The position numbers and the translations under genes are program-made. Shown piece by piece: positions 42,844 to 52,739 of a DNA stretch of 64,000 nt (positions are counted from its first letter, which is position 1; each line of letters starts with the position of its first letter). The notes beneath the pieces are model-generated. The model was not told where the DNA came from. It worked only from the letters and a program-made list of their open reading frames with translations, and did not search any database. The stretch comes from Novosphingobium indicum (GTDB taxonomy: Bacteria > Pseudomonadota > Alphaproteobacteria > Sphingomonadales > Sphingomonadaceae): the NCBI RefSeq assembly GCF_014645195.1, contig NZ_BMLK01000012.1:62001-126000 (forward strand). The letters run 5' to 3'.

Positions 42844-44337
42844 TTGCAGGTTTATACTTATAAGGCCGCAATACTGGCTGCCCCGCTGGTCCTCACCAGT
42901 GCGCCGTGCCGGGCGGATACGTTGGAGGAGGCGATAACGTCCGCCTACGCGAACAATCCTGCACTGGCGGGCCGCCGTGATCTCGTCAGCGCTGCCGACG
43001 AAGGCGTGGTTCAGGCTGAGGCGGCCTATGGACCGACGCTGAGCGCCAGTGCAAGCCATACCTACACAGCGGCGCGCACCCGAGGCACGCTATTGCCTTC
43101 CCGCAATGACGGGTTCGCGACCTCGGCCGAGTTCCGGCTGTCACAGCCGCTGTTCACCTCCGGCCGGCTGGCTGCGCAGGTGGATGCGGCAAGGGCGGTA
43201 AAACGGGTCGAACGCGCCCAACTGGAAGCCAGCAGCCAGCAACTGATCCTCGACGTGGTCAATGCCTACGTGTCGCTGCAAAGGGACATCGAACTTTACG
43301 GGGTCGCGCTGGAAATCCGCCAGCTGCTGCAGCAGCAACGCGATGTGACGGCAGCACGCTTTCGCCTGCGCGACGCGACCCAGCCCGATGTCGATCAGAC
43401 CAACAATCGGCTGGAACTGGCAGCCGGTCGCGTGATTGCCGCCCGCGCCACGGTCGAGGCGAGCGCCGCTCGCTACCGCAATCTTGTCGGCGTTTACCCG
43501 ACCAAACTCGACCCGCTCCCGGCCGTGCCGGCCGTGCCCGACCTGGAGCGGCTCTATGCCGCAGCGGAGCGGCACAATCCCACGCTTGCAGCTGCGCAAT
43601 TCACCGAAATGCGCTCCAGCGCGCTGGTTGGCGCAGCGCGGGCCGAGATGATGCCGCAGGTGAGCGCCTTCGCCTCCGCCGCGCGCAGTCCGCTCACACC
43701 TTATCAGAACACCTTTCGCGAGGAGGCGGTGGTAGCGGGAGTCAGCGTGACCATGCCGCTTTACACGGGCGGCCAGCAATCCTCAGCCTTGCGCGAAGCC
43801 ATTGACCGCAATCAGGCGGACCAGCAATTCGTGGAACAGGCGCGGCGAGACATGCGCGAAACCCTGGCTTCGAACTGGAGCCTTTTTCAGGCAGCGAGCG
43901 CCGCGCTCCCCCGTTACGAAGCCGCGGTTCAAGCCGCCGAGCGGGCCGTGGAGGGCGTCAAAACGCAGGAAACCTCGGGCATTCGCACGCTGCGCGACGT
44001 TCTCGATGTCACCAACGACCTGCTCAACGCCCGCACCGCCGCCGTGCAGGCTCGCGCCGAGCGATACCTGCGCCGGGTAGCCGTTCTGCGCGATGCCGGC
44101 CTGCTGACAATCGGGATGTTTGCGCAAGTACCGGCCTACGATCCGGACAGCCGGCGCGCAGGAATTGCCGGTCTGGCGGGCCTTCCCTTGCGGCCGATCC
44201 TCGAACCGGTGGACCGACTGCTCCTCTACGAACGTGTGCCGCTCGCACCGGTACAACGCGAAGACCAGGAAACGTTCACGTGGCCGGGACAGACAGAAGT
44301 GATACCCGCAGAGAGAACCCCATCAGATCGCGATTGA
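42844..44337 (+). CDS. TolC-family outer-membrane protein of the type I secretion system
   Basis: The 497-residue protein has a signal peptide ending near SAPCRADTLEEAI and the two-fold TolC repeat (TLEEAITSAYANNPALAGRR; LERLYAAAERHNPTLAAAQF), with coiled-coil helices and strand segments such as SLSASASHTYT-type beta pieces. It is divergent from the ABC/HlyD genes, with 242 bp between. The start is TTG 42844 with AAGGGCGG a few bases upstream; the next ATG lies deep inside the mature protein, which supports TTG. A polar tail of about 50 residues ends the chain. Confidence 0.92.
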   Translation: MQVYTYKAAILAAPLVLTSAPCRADTLEEAITSAYANNPALAGRRDLVSAADEGVVQAEAAYGPTLSASASHTYTAARTRGTLLPSRNDGFATSAEFRLSQPLFTSGRLAAQVDAARAVKRVERAQLEASSQQLILDVVNAYVSLQRDIELYGVALEIRQLLQQQRDVTAARFRLRDATQPDVDQTNNRLELAAGRVIAARATVEASAARYRNLVGVYPTKLDPLPAVPAVPDLERLYAAAERHNPTLAAAQFTEMRSSALVGAARAEMMPQVSAFASAARSPLTPYQNTFREEAVVAGVSVTMPLYTGGQQSSALREAIDRNQADQQFVEQARRDMRETLASNWSLFQAASAALPRYEAAVQAAERAVEGVKTQETSGIRTLRDVLDVTNDLLNARTAAVQARAERYLRRVAVLRDAGLLTIGMFAQVPAYDPDSRRAGIAGLAGLPLRPILEPVDRLLLYERVPLAPVQREDQETFTWPGQTEVIPAERTPSDRD

Positions 44338-44600
44338 AGTCGTGATCGTGGAGGAATGCTCGAAAACGGAGACACTTTTCAAGTTCGCCGATCTTCATTG
44401 GGCAACGGCAGCTTCAATGTGTTGTTACGGAAAGCAGCCCACCGACCCGATCCGGACCAATATGCCCGGAACGCATGTCGTCGCTGGACCATTTCATGGC
44501 ATAGCTAAGGGCAAACGGCGTATTCCCGTTTCACTCGATGGTAGCGCGGCTGCGCCTAATAAGAGAACCCACCTTGCAGGACAGAAATTCGAGAGGTCGC

Positions 44601-44735
44601 ATGGACAGCCGCCAGAAAAGGCAAACAACCACATCCCAGCATCATCTTGGCGACAGGATATCCCGCGCTGGCTGGATCACTGCACTGGCGGCAGGGGTCT
44701 GCCTGTGGGCGGTGATACTGGCCTTCGTCCTGTAA
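44601..44735 (+). CDS. Small single-helix membrane protein (tentative)
   Basis: This 44-residue frame starts at ATG 44601 with GAGAGG four bases upstream. A basic, polar N-terminus (MDSRQKRQTTTSQHH) is followed by one hydrophobic helix (WITALAAGVCLWAVILAFVL) that runs to the stop. It lies between the tolC-like and sugar-transferase genes and ends six bases from the latter's stop on the other strand. I do not recognise it. The preceding stretch 44338-44600 shows no gene. Confidence 0.35.
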   Translation: MDSRQKRQTTTSQHHLGDRISRAGWITALAAGVCLWAVILAFVL

Positions 44736-44741
44736 TCCCCG

Positions 44742-45467
44742 TCAGTACGCCCCTCGCGCAAAGACAACCGCAGGCACGGTTTTGCATAGCAGCCACGTAT
44801 CGAGCGCCAGGCTCTTGCGCGCGATATAATCGACATCCATCGCCACGCGGCTGGCATAGGATACGTCACTACGGCCGCTTGTCTGCCACAGCCCCGTAAG
44901 ACCGGGGCGGACATGGCAATAGTGCACGAAGTGCCGGCCATAGTGATCGACTTCCGCTTCCACGATGGGTCGCGGCCCGACAATGCTCATGTCCCCCAGC
45001 AGGACGTTGATGAGCTGGGGAAACTCGTCGAGGCTGAGCTTGCGCATGAAGGCGCCGACGCGCGTCACGCGCGGATCATTACGCAACTTGCGCGTCCGCT
45101 CCCATTCGCACCGGGCCTCCGGATCGGCCTTTAGGTGGTGCTGCAGGATGGCGTCCCCATCCAGCTTCATCGACCGGAACTTGTAGCAATTGAAGTGACG
45201 CCCACGGTACCCGACGCGGCGATGAACGAAGAAGATCGGCCCGGGATCGCTCACAAAGACCACGATCGTCAGCACGACCAGAAAAGGGAGAATGACGACG
45301 AGGATCGCCAGGGCGACGACGATATCGAATATGCGCCAGGCACAGACCTCACGCCGCGACAAGGACCGGGGCATGCCCCGGTCGCCCTCGACACACGCGA
45401 CTCCGCTTGCCATGTCATCGGCCACGACTGACGATGCGGTAGCTTTCGAAGTAGCCATAGACGCCAC
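44742..45467 (-). CDS. Undecaprenyl-phosphate sugar phosphotransferase (initiating transferase, ExoY/WcaJ C-terminal type)
   Basis: This enzyme puts the first sugar-1-phosphate on undecaprenyl phosphate and so starts the repeat unit. The 241-residue form has one membrane segment ([20 protein letters not shown]) followed by the full bacterial sugar transferase domain: [45 protein letters not shown] and [15 protein letters not shown]. It lacks the N-terminal helices of WcaJ/WbaP, so it is the ExoY-like monotopic type. GTG 45467 is preferred because GGAGG lies six bases upstream. Confidence 0.92.
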   Translation of the reverse strand: MASMATSKATASSVVADDMASGVACVEGDRGMPRSLSRREVCAWRIFDIVVALAILVVILPFLVVLTIVVFVSDPGPIFFVHRRVGYRGRHFNCYKFRSMKLDGDAILQHHLKADPEARCEWERTRKLRNDPRVTRVGAFMRKLSLDEFPQLINVLLGDMSIVGPRPIVEAEVDHYGRHFVHYCHVRPGLTGLWQTSGRSDVSYASRVAMDVDYIARKSLALDTWLLCKTVPAVVFARGAY

Positions 45468-45593
45468 TTGCTCCTCCCTGAAGCTGGACTTCGGACTTGA
45501 AAGTCCTTGCGATACGCCAAGGCTAACACTGGCTATTTCGCGCCCGCAACGAGAGTTAAATTCAATTCGGTTACTCAAATTTTGTGACAAACA

Positions 45594-45608
45594 CCGTATT
45601 TCCTACGG
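45594..45608. repeat. Short inverted repeat in the A+T-rich region before the sugar transferase
   Basis: CCGTA and TACGG are separated by five bases in a region (45540-45670) far richer in A+T than the neighbouring genes. This region should hold the promoter of the minus-strand sugar transferase gene. No further element could be fixed with confidence. Confidence 0.25.
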
Positions 45609-45674
45609 AATTATGTAAAAATTCATAAGTAATATTATTCAATTTTCTATCAATATAGGAACACAATACCGCGA

Positions 45675-46526
45675 CTATGGATGAACTTTTCGCAGTGCGG
45701 TAGATTCACGCCCCGTAAAAAGGCGATAAAGCCGCAAGTAGAGTTCCTCGCATTCCTCGGCACGACTACCGGCAAGATCGAGCAGAGCGTCCGCCGGCAA
45801 TTCGTGCCGCAGACGTTCGATCCGGGTGAATTGTCCGCTCTTTAGCGGATCGCCCCCTCCTCCCCGACGCGAGGCTGCAAGGCTGGCGTATCGGTTGACG
45901 AGAGGAGGCTGGAGCTCCAGCCCAGCCGATATTGCAGCCAGGGCCCGCTCGGGGTCGCGAACGAGCGCTTCGTGCGTCAGGCCGATGCGCCGTTCGGCCG
46001 GAAACCGATGCCAGAGCGCCTCAAGCGCCGTCAGCCGCTCGATATAGTAGTCGGCGGCTTCGTCCTGTGTGCGGTACTCGTTCTTGCCCAGCCGGCAAAA
46101 CAACCGGACGATCGAGAGGATGGCATCCCCCGGTCGGCGGACGAGAAAGATCGCGCGTGCCGTGAAGAATTCGGGCGGCACGGCGCTGTCGTATCGGGAG
46201 TGGAGTATCTTGTCGAAGAGATGGCTCGCCTGCAGCTCCCACCCTCCGCGCCGCATCTGGTTGAGCGCAAGCTGCCCCAGGTCCGCACGGCCCTCGTAGC
46301 GGACATGGGCCTCGCCATAGCCGCTGATGTCGGGACGCGAACACAGGATATTCGAGAGCGCCGTCGACCCGCATCGCATGTGGGCGAGGATGAATAACCC
46401 GTTCTCGAACCGGTATTGCGGCACGGCGCGGCTGACCAGCCAGCCTGCCGTCCGCTTCCCGGTGTCTCGCAAAGCATGCATCATGCCCGGCAGGTTACGT
46501 GATGCGAGGCCCGGCACCTCGGGCAA
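45675..46526 (-). CDS. Sulfotransferase family protein
   Basis: The 283-residue protein has a P-loop-like PAPS site (NGLFILAHMRCGSTALSNIL) and the 3'-phosphate segment ARAIFLVRRPGDAILSIVRL, as in Sulfotransfer_1/3 families. It is a distinct sequence from the sulfotransferase at 28.2 kb. The start is TTG 46526 with GGAG four bases upstream, but ATG 46484 (MMHALRD) is possible and still includes the P-loop. It lies beside the initiating transferase and is divergent from wzx, so a role in the same polymer is likely. Confidence 0.78.
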   Translation of the reverse strand: MPEVPGLASRNLPGMMHALRDTGKRTAGWLVSRAVPQYRFENGLFILAHMRCGSTALSNILCSRPDISGYGEAHVRYEGRADLGQLALNQMRRGGWELQASHLFDKILHSRYDSAVPPEFFTARAIFLVRRPGDAILSIVRLFCRLGKNEYRTQDEAADYYIERLTALEALWHRFPAERRIGLTHEALVRDPERALAAISAGLELQPPLVNRYASLAASRRGGGGDPLKSGQFTRIERLRHELPADALLDLAGSRAEECEELYLRLYRLFTGRESTALRKVHP

Positions 46527-46648
46527 CTAGCTCCATCTCGGCGCGAACACATCGCCGCGGATTCGCCGGAACTGATAGGAAGGTACGGCCAGGAACGGCT
46601 GTCTTATGAAAGCCCCTGGCGTTCGCCCCCGTAACCTGAGGCGCGCAT

Positions 46649-48118
46649 ATGAATTCAGCCGTCGCGGCGCTGAAACGCAGCAATTTCGGAAAAGCCGGCC
46701 GCCAGGGGGCCAAGGCCCTGTTCGCGTTCACCGCCCGCTCGCTGCAACAGGCATCGACCCTGCTTGTCACCCTCCTCGCCGCGCGGTTTCTGCCCCCGGC
46801 ACAATACGGCATCTACAGCCTCGGCATCGTCTTCATCGTGCTCGTTCAGACGATGACCTACACCGGGTTCTACCAGTTCATCCTGACCACCAAGGACGAC
46901 GACAAGGCGGTCCTTTCAACCTGCTTCTGGATGATCGTGGGGCTCGTCTCGCTCGCCTCGCTCGGCCTCGCCTTGGCGGCATTTCCTCTGGAATGGATCT
47001 TTCAGGCCAAGCCGCTCGGCACGGTATTGCTGCTGCTCGCGCTGATCCAGCCGCTCGCCAGTATCGGCGCATGGTCCTCGGCGGCTCTGCTCCGGCGGGG
47101 CGAGATCATGCGCAACTTCACGGTCATGTTCGCGCAAAACCTCGTCGCGCTTGTCGGCGGCGTGTTGCTGCTGTGGTTCTGGCATTCGATCTACGCGCTC
47201 GTCGCGTTCCGTTACCTGCGCGTCATGACCGGCGCCGTACTCTACGCCGCTCTCGGACGCGACCGGCCGCAGCTGCTGTTCCGGAAAGACCTCGCGCGCA
47301 AGGCAACGGCCTTTTCCGTAGGACTCTACGGGTCGCGGCTGCTGAACTTTCTGGCACGCTATGCCGCGGACCTGCTGCTCGGCCTGCTCCATTCCCCCGC
47401 AGCGGTGGGGCTGTACCGCTTCGGCAGTCGCGTCGCGACGGGCGCCACCGATGTCATCAACCAGCCTATGCTCAGCTTTGCCGCCACCCAGTTCGGCGCG
47501 GCCGCCCGACAGGACAAGGACCTTGCGAAGCCGCTCGCCCGCTTTGCTGGAACAATCACACTGCTGAGCGGCATGGTCGGTGCGGTCATCATCGTCTTTG
47601 CCCGCGACGTGATCGCGATCTTCTTCCAGACCTCGTACATGGCGGCGCTGGTCGTTACCTACGCGATGGCCTTGCGCGGTGCTGCCAGCGCCGGGCAGAT
47701 GCTGGTGGAGCCGGCCTTTGCAGCCATGGGCCGGACAGGTTGGGTCATGCTGTTCGATATGGTTGCGACGGCCGTATCCGTCGCCGCTATCTTCATCGCC
47801 TCTCCGTTCGGATTGGAAGCCTTGGCCTGGACGCAGGCAACAGTCGTGCTGGGCACGAGTGCCTGGGCCTTCTGGCTCCTGAACCGACGCGGCCATTTGC
47901 ACACGCAGCCGGCCATACGGGCCTTCGCCGGGGCCATTGCCCTGTCGGTCGGCTACGGCTTGATCTTGCTAGCCTGCCAATACGAGCTGGCTACCCTGTC
48001 ATGGGCGCCATTGCCGACTCTCGGCACAGGACTTTCGGTAGCGGTCTTGGTCGGAATAGCCGTTGTGGTGCTGGCGGCGCGGTTGCGCCTCTTCAGCTTT
48101 CAGGCCTTTTCGGGTTAG
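46649..48118 (+). CDS. Wzx-like oligosaccharide flippase
   Basis: The 489-residue protein has about 12-14 hydrophobic helices and fits the polysaccharide-synthesis flippase family (MOP superfamily): ARFLPPAQYGIYSLGIVFIV near the N-terminus and a repeated inner half around LHSPAAVGLYRFGSRVA. It would flip the lipid-linked repeat unit to the periplasm. Start ATG 46649 has GAGG seven bases upstream. Its stop shares four bases with the stop of glgX on the opposite strand. Confidence 0.88.
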   Translation: MNSAVAALKRSNFGKAGRQGAKALFAFTARSLQQASTLLVTLLAARFLPPAQYGIYSLGIVFIVLVQTMTYTGFYQFILTTKDDDKAVLSTCFWMIVGLVSLASLGLALAAFPLEWIFQAKPLGTVLLLLALIQPLASIGAWSSAALLRRGEIMRNFTVMFAQNLVALVGGVLLLWFWHSIYALVAFRYLRVMTGAVLYAALGRDRPQLLFRKDLARKATAFSVGLYGSRLLNFLARYAADLLLGLLHSPAAVGLYRFGSRVATGATDVINQPMLSFAATQFGAAARQDKDLAKPLARFAGTITLLSGMVGAVIIVFARDVIAIFFQTSYMAALVVTYAMALRGAASAGQMLVEPAFAAMGRTGWVMLFDMVATAVSVAAIFIASPFGLEALAWTQATVVLGTSAWAFWLLNRRGHLHTQPAIRAFAGAIALSVGYGLILLACQYELATLSWAPLPTLGTGLSVAVLVGIAVVVLAARLRLFSFQAFSG

Positions 48119-49935
48119 GCGGTCAAATCGATCCGGACCAGATGGCGGGCGCGGCAGATCTCGACGCGCAATTCCCCCTCGTCCGTCCCCTGTTCGGGGG
48201 CAGCATCGTAGATAAAGGTATGGCCGTTGGTATCTTCCCAATCCGCAATGGCCATAGGCTTCCCATCGCCCGTAAGCCACTGCACATTCGTGGGAAAGCG
48301 CGCAAAGGACTGCAAACGTCGATGACGCTTCGCGGAAAGTTCGGCGACGTAGTCCTCAAGCTCCAGGTCACGGCTCTCCCAGTCGACCCAGCCGATCGCA
48401 TTGTCCTGGCAATAGGCGTTGTTGTTGCCCTGCTGGCTGCGCCCGAACTCGTCGCCCGCCGTCAGCATGATCGTGCCGGTAGAGGCGAACAGCGTGCCAA
48501 GCATCGCGCGCAGGTCAGCCTTTCGCGCGGCGATGACGCTCGGGTCGGCGCTGGGGCCTTCCACGCCGTTGTTCCAGCTGAAGTTCTCCCCATGCCCGTC
48601 GCGGTTATTCTCGCCATTGGCCTCGTTGTGGCGGTGTTCGTAGGAAACGACGTCCGCCAGCGTGAAACCATCGTGCGCAGCGAGAAAGTTGACCGAGCGG
48701 CAATCCGAGTGCGGCTGGTGCGGGCCGAAGACGTCGGACGATCCCGCAAGCCGCGTAGCCAGCAGGCCGATGCCTGCCTCCTTCTTCCAGAACCGGCGCA
48801 CGTCGTCGCGAAAACGATCGTTCCATTCCAGCCAGCGTGCCGGAAAGTCGCCAAGGTGGTAGCCATCCGGCCCGATATCCCACGGTTCGGCAATGAGCAC
48901 CCGATCCGCCAGCAGCGGGTCGCTCTCAATCTCGGCGAATATCGGAGCGGCAGGATCGAAGCCCGGCCCGCGCGCCATGACCGGAGCCAGATCGAAACGA
49001 AAACCGTCGACCCCGCACCGGGACACGAAGTGGCGCATGGTGTCGAGCGCGAGACGGCGGACGGCGGGATTGGCGAAGTCCAGCGTGTTGCCACAACCGG
49101 TGTCGTTGATCAGCGTCCCGTCGGGCGCATGGGCATAGGCGGCATTGTCGAGCCCGCGTAGCGACAGCACACCGCCATCGACATCGCTCTCACCCGAATG
49201 GTTGAACACGATATCGAGCAGAACCCCGATACCCTCTGCATGAAGCGCTGCCACGGTATCGCGCAATTCGGCGACGCCGCCGGGGCAAAGCCCCGGATCG
49301 AGTGCCATCATCGCGACCGGGTTATACCCCCAGGCGTTGACGAGACCGAGCGGCTTCAGATGCCTTTCATCGACCCACGCGACAATCGGCATCAGCTCGA
49401 CGGCGCTGACGCTCAGCTTCTTGAGGTGAGCGATAACGGCGGGATGCGCCAGGGCCGCCACGGTGCCGCGCAGGTGCTCGGGCACATCGGGATGGCGGAT
49501 GGTGAAGGCACGGACGTTGAGTTCATAGACCAGACTGCCCCGATCGAACCTCGGCGGTTCGGCAGGATGGGGCTGGTCCGGGCTCGGGACGATCGCGCGC
49601 GGTACGATATCGGCCGTGTCCTCACCGAAAATGGCAAGGCGCGGGTCCTGCTGGAAACGGCGATCCAGTTCCACGGCATAGGGATCGACCAGCAGCTTTG
49701 ACGGATCGAACCAGTGCCGGTGATGGGGTGACCACTCACCTGCGGCGCGGTACCCATACCGCGTGCCGGCAAGATTGCCGGGCAACTCGAGGACCCAGTC
49801 CGGCCCCTCCCGCTGCATGACATGGCTGCTCTCGCCGCTCTCCGAAAAGAGACAGAGCCAGACCGCGTCCGCATGCGGCGAACGCACGGCAAAGCGCGTC
49901 GATTCCGCCCCCACGACAGCCCCCAAAGCCGTCAT
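48115..49935 (-). CDS. glgX: Glycogen debranching enzyme (isoamylase type)
   Basis: GlgX cleaves alpha-1,6 branches of limit dextrin left by phosphorylase. The 606-residue protein has the N-terminal CBM48-like part and the GH13 barrel with catalytic residues in GVDGFRFDLAPV (nucleophile D), VLIAEPWDIG (acid/base E) and FLAAHDGFTLAD (stabilising D). It is somewhat shorter than E. coli GlgX. ATG 49935 overlaps the glgA stop (ATGA). It is the last gene of the operon. Confidence 0.93.
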   Translation of the reverse strand: MTALGAVVGAESTRFAVRSPHADAVWLCLFSESGESSHVMQREGPDWVLELPGNLAGTRYGYRAAGEWSPHHRHWFDPSKLLVDPYAVELDRRFQQDPRLAIFGEDTADIVPRAIVPSPDQPHPAEPPRFDRGSLVYELNVRAFTIRHPDVPEHLRGTVAALAHPAVIAHLKKLSVSAVELMPIVAWVDERHLKPLGLVNAWGYNPVAMMALDPGLCPGGVAELRDTVAALHAEGIGVLLDIVFNHSGESDVDGGVLSLRGLDNAAYAHAPDGTLINDTGCGNTLDFANPAVRRLALDTMRHFVSRCGVDGFRFDLAPVMARGPGFDPAAPIFAEIESDPLLADRVLIAEPWDIGPDGYHLGDFPARWLEWNDRFRDDVRRFWKKEAGIGLLATRLAGSSDVFGPHQPHSDCRSVNFLAAHDGFTLADVVSYEHRHNEANGENNRDGHGENFSWNNGVEGPSADPSVIAARKADLRAMLGTLFASTGTIMLTAGDEFGRSQQGNNNAYCQDNAIGWVDWESRDLELEDYVAELSAKRHRRLQSFARFPTNVQWLTGDGKPMAIADWEDTNGHTFIYDAAPEQGTDEGELRVEICRARHLVRIDLTA

Positions 49936-51398
49936 GCGGTCAGCGATCTGTAGAGGTCCGCATAGGCTGCCCCGCTGGCCTTCCAGGAGAAGTCGCACTT
50001 CATGCCGTTCTTCTGGATGCGCTCCCAGGCCTCGCGATCATGGTAGAGCGCCACGGTGCGGTTGAGCGCTGCGGCGAGGCTGTCGTAATTGACGCCATCG
50101 AATTGCACGCCGGTCGCGCAGCCGGCGGCAAGCGCGGCCGGGTTGGCGTCGATCACAGTGTCCGCGAGTCCTCCGGTCCGCGCAACGACAGGGACGCAGC
50201 CATAGGCAAGACCATAGAGCTGCGTGAGGCCGCAGGGCTCGAAACGCGAAGGGATCAGGATGGCATCACCGCCGCCCTGCATCCGGTGCGAGAGGGCTTC
50301 GTCGTAGCCGATCCTGACGCCGACCCGACCGGGATGTCGCGCCGCGCCGCGCGACAAGGCATGTTCGAGATGCGGATCGCCCGAACCCAGCAGTACCAGC
50401 CTGCCTCCGATCCCGACCAGATGATCGAGCACTTCGGGCAGGACATCCATGCCCTTCTGCCAGGTCAGGCGGGTGATAGCGACGAAGAGCGGCCCATCGC
50501 TTTCATCGAGACCGAATTCCGCTTCCAGTGCCCGCTTGTTGGCAATGCGTTTGTCCAGCGTGCGCCGCGTATAGGCCGCAGACAGCGCGGGATCGTCACC
50601 CGGGTTCCAGCTATCGGAATCAATGCCGTTGAGAATACCGTGGACGGAATTGCCCCGGGCGATGATCAGCCCTTCCAGCCCCATGCCGAACGTGTTCGAG
50701 CGGATCTCCCGCGCGTAGGTCGGGCTCACCGTCGTCACCGCATCGGCATTGGCCAGCCCCGCTTTCAGCAGGCTTACACCGCCATGGTACTCCACGCCAT
50801 CGAGCGACCATGCCGCATCGGGCAGGCCGAGCCGGGGAAAGACCTCGGCATTGAACCACCCCTGAAACGCCATGTTGTGGATGGTGATGACCGAGGGGAC
50901 CTTGCCTTCATCACCACCGAACGGGGCGAATTGCAGATAGGCAGGCGCCATGCCGCCTTGCCAGTCGTGCGCATGGACCAGATCGAAACGCTGCGCCTTG
51001 CCGCGCTTGACCATGACACCGCCGGCAATGTCCGCCGCAGCCCTGCCCAGCGCTGCGAAGCGTTGCCAGTTGTCACCCCAGTCGAGCCCGGCGGCGTCGG
51101 TGTAAGGCGCCCCTTCCCGGGCATAGAGCGCCGGGGCATCGAGCACCAGCAAGGGCTGGCCGCCTGCGAGCTTGCCCGCGAGCAACCGCGCTGACGTACC
51201 CAGCAAGGAATTCCAGGCAAAGATCGCCCGCGGCCGTTTCAGCGTCTGCATGACCGCCGGATAGCCCGGCAGCAGCGTCGTTACCTCCACACCGTGCGGG
51301 GCAAGTGCTGCAGGCAAGGCGCCAGCCACGTCGGCGAGGCCGCCGGTCTTGATCAGCGGTACCGCTTCTGAGGTTACGGAAAGGACTTTCAGAGCCAA
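49932..51398 (-). CDS. glgA: Glycogen synthase (ADP-glucose)
   Basis: GlgA extends alpha-1,4-glucan using ADP-glucose. The 488-residue GT5 protein has the N-terminal KTGGLADVAGALP motif that binds ADP-glucose and the C-terminal IPSRFEPCGLTQLYGLAYG segment with the catalytic glutamate. The start appears to be TTG 51398 (coding LALKVLSVTSE as MALKVLSVTSE), because the conserved beta-strand begins at once. It follows glgC after 53 bp. Confidence 0.95.
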   Translation of the reverse strand: MALKVLSVTSEAVPLIKTGGLADVAGALPAALAPHGVEVTTLLPGYPAVMQTLKRPRAIFAWNSLLGTSARLLAGKLAGGQPLLVLDAPALYAREGAPYTDAAGLDWGDNWQRFAALGRAAADIAGGVMVKRGKAQRFDLVHAHDWQGGMAPAYLQFAPFGGDEGKVPSVITIHNMAFQGWFNAEVFPRLGLPDAAWSLDGVEYHGGVSLLKAGLANADAVTTVSPTYAREIRSNTFGMGLEGLIIARGNSVHGILNGIDSDSWNPGDDPALSAAYTRRTLDKRIANKRALEAEFGLDESDGPLFVAITRLTWQKGMDVLPEVLDHLVGIGGRLVLLGSGDPHLEHALSRGAARHPGRVGVRIGYDEALSHRMQGGGDAILIPSRFEPCGLTQLYGLAYGCVPVVARTGGLADTVIDANPAALAAGCATGVQFDGVNYDSLAAALNRTVALYHDREAWERIQKNGMKCDFSWKASGAAYADLYRSLTA

Positions 51399-51451
51399 AA
51401 CCTAATTCCCGCGCTTCGTGATGAAGAGCCTTGGCCGAAAATCGCCGCGGA

Positions 51452-52714
51452 TCAAAGATCCAACCGGTCGATCATCGGCTTGGTAATCAGGCATACCCCA
51501 TTTTCGGTACGACGGAAGCGCTGCGCATCGAGTTCGGGATCCTCCCCGACGACGAGGCCTTCGGGAATGCGCACACCGGAATCGACGACCACTCGGCTGA
51601 GACGCGCCTCTCGGCCGATGTTGCAGTAAGGCAGGACCACCGCCTCATCCACACTCGACCAACTGCCCATCTTCACGCCGGTGAACAGCAAGGAACGGCG
51701 CGCCATGGCGCCCGAAACGATGCAGTCCTGGCTGATGAGCGAGGAAATCGCCTGCCCCCGCCGTCCATCCTGATCGTGGACGAACTTCGCCGGCGCCGCG
51801 ACGATGGTGTCCGTCCAGATCGGCCAGTCCCTGTCGTACATGTTGAGCTTGGGCACCGTATCGGTGAGGTCGAGATTGGCTTCGAAATAGGCGTCCACGG
51901 TGCCCACATCGCGCCAGTATTCCTCGATCTCCTCGGCGGCACGGATGCACGAGGCGGTGAAGCGGTGAGCCTGCGCCTTACCGTGCTTGACGATATGCGG
52001 AATGATATCGCCGCCAAAGTCGCGCTTGGAGTCGGGATCTGCAGCGTCGCGGCGCAGTTCGTCGAACAGGAACTTCGTGTCGAAAACGTAGATGCCCATC
52101 GAGGCGAGCGCGTGATCGGGATCGCCGGGAATGCTCGGCGGATCGGCCGGTTTCTCCAGGAACGAGGTAATGACATCGTTCTCATCGACATGCATCACGC
52201 CGAACGCCGTCGCATCCATGCGCGGCACCACGAGGCATCCGACCGTTACGTTTGCACCCGAGTTGACGTGCTGCTGCAGCATCAACTCGTAGTCCATCTT
52301 GTAGATGTGATCGCCGGCCAGGATGACCATGTACTTGGGACTGTAGGACTCGATGATGTCGATGTTTTGATAGACTGCATCGGCCGTGCCTTCGTACCAG
52401 AGCATTTCGGAAATGCGCTGGCTGGCGGGCAGGATATCGAAGCTTTCGTTGCGCTCGGGCCGCATGAAATTCCACGCACGGTTCATGTGGCGGATCAGGC
52501 TATGCGCCTTGTACTGCGTGGCCACACCGATGCGGCGGATGCCCGAATTGATCGCGTTCGACAGGGCGAAATCGATGATCCGGCTCATCCCGCCGAAATA
52601 GACGGCAGGCTTGGCGCGATTGTCGGTCAGCTCCTTCAGGCGACTCCCCCGGCCTCCCGCCAGAACATAAGCCATGGCATCGCGAGCGAGCGGCTGTCCG
52701 GTCGACGTCCTCAT
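51452..52714 (-). CDS. glgC: Glucose-1-phosphate adenylyltransferase
   Basis: GlgC makes ADP-glucose, the committed step of bacterial glycogen synthesis. The 420-residue protein has the nucleotidyltransferase start [20 protein letters not shown], the substrate loop [19 protein letters not shown], and a C-terminal left-handed beta-helix region ([20 protein letters not shown]). The basic residues near the N-terminus ([16 protein letters not shown]) are the usual allosteric activator region. It follows glgB after about 25 bp. Confidence 0.95.
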   Translation of the reverse strand: MRTSTGQPLARDAMAYVLAGGRGSRLKELTDNRAKPAVYFGGMSRIIDFALSNAINSGIRRIGVATQYKAHSLIRHMNRAWNFMRPERNESFDILPASQRISEMLWYEGTADAVYQNIDIIESYSPKYMVILAGDHIYKMDYELMLQQHVNSGANVTVGCLVVPRMDATAFGVMHVDENDVITSFLEKPADPPSIPGDPDHALASMGIYVFDTKFLFDELRRDAADPDSKRDFGGDIIPHIVKHGKAQAHRFTASCIRAAEEIEEYWRDVGTVDAYFEANLDLTDTVPKLNMYDRDWPIWTDTIVAAPAKFVHDQDGRRGQAISSLISQDCIVSGAMARRSLLFTGVKMGSWSSVDEAVVLPYCNIGREARLSRVVVDSGVRIPEGLVVGEDPELDAQRFRRTENGVCLITKPMIDRLDL

Positions 52715-52739
52715 TGCAGGTATTCTCTCCTATCCAGCT

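Noticed and set aside
44342..44899. 185-codon frame after the tolC-like gene
   Set aside because: It runs into the sugar transferase gene on the other strand, has no ribosome-binding site worth noting and no domain.
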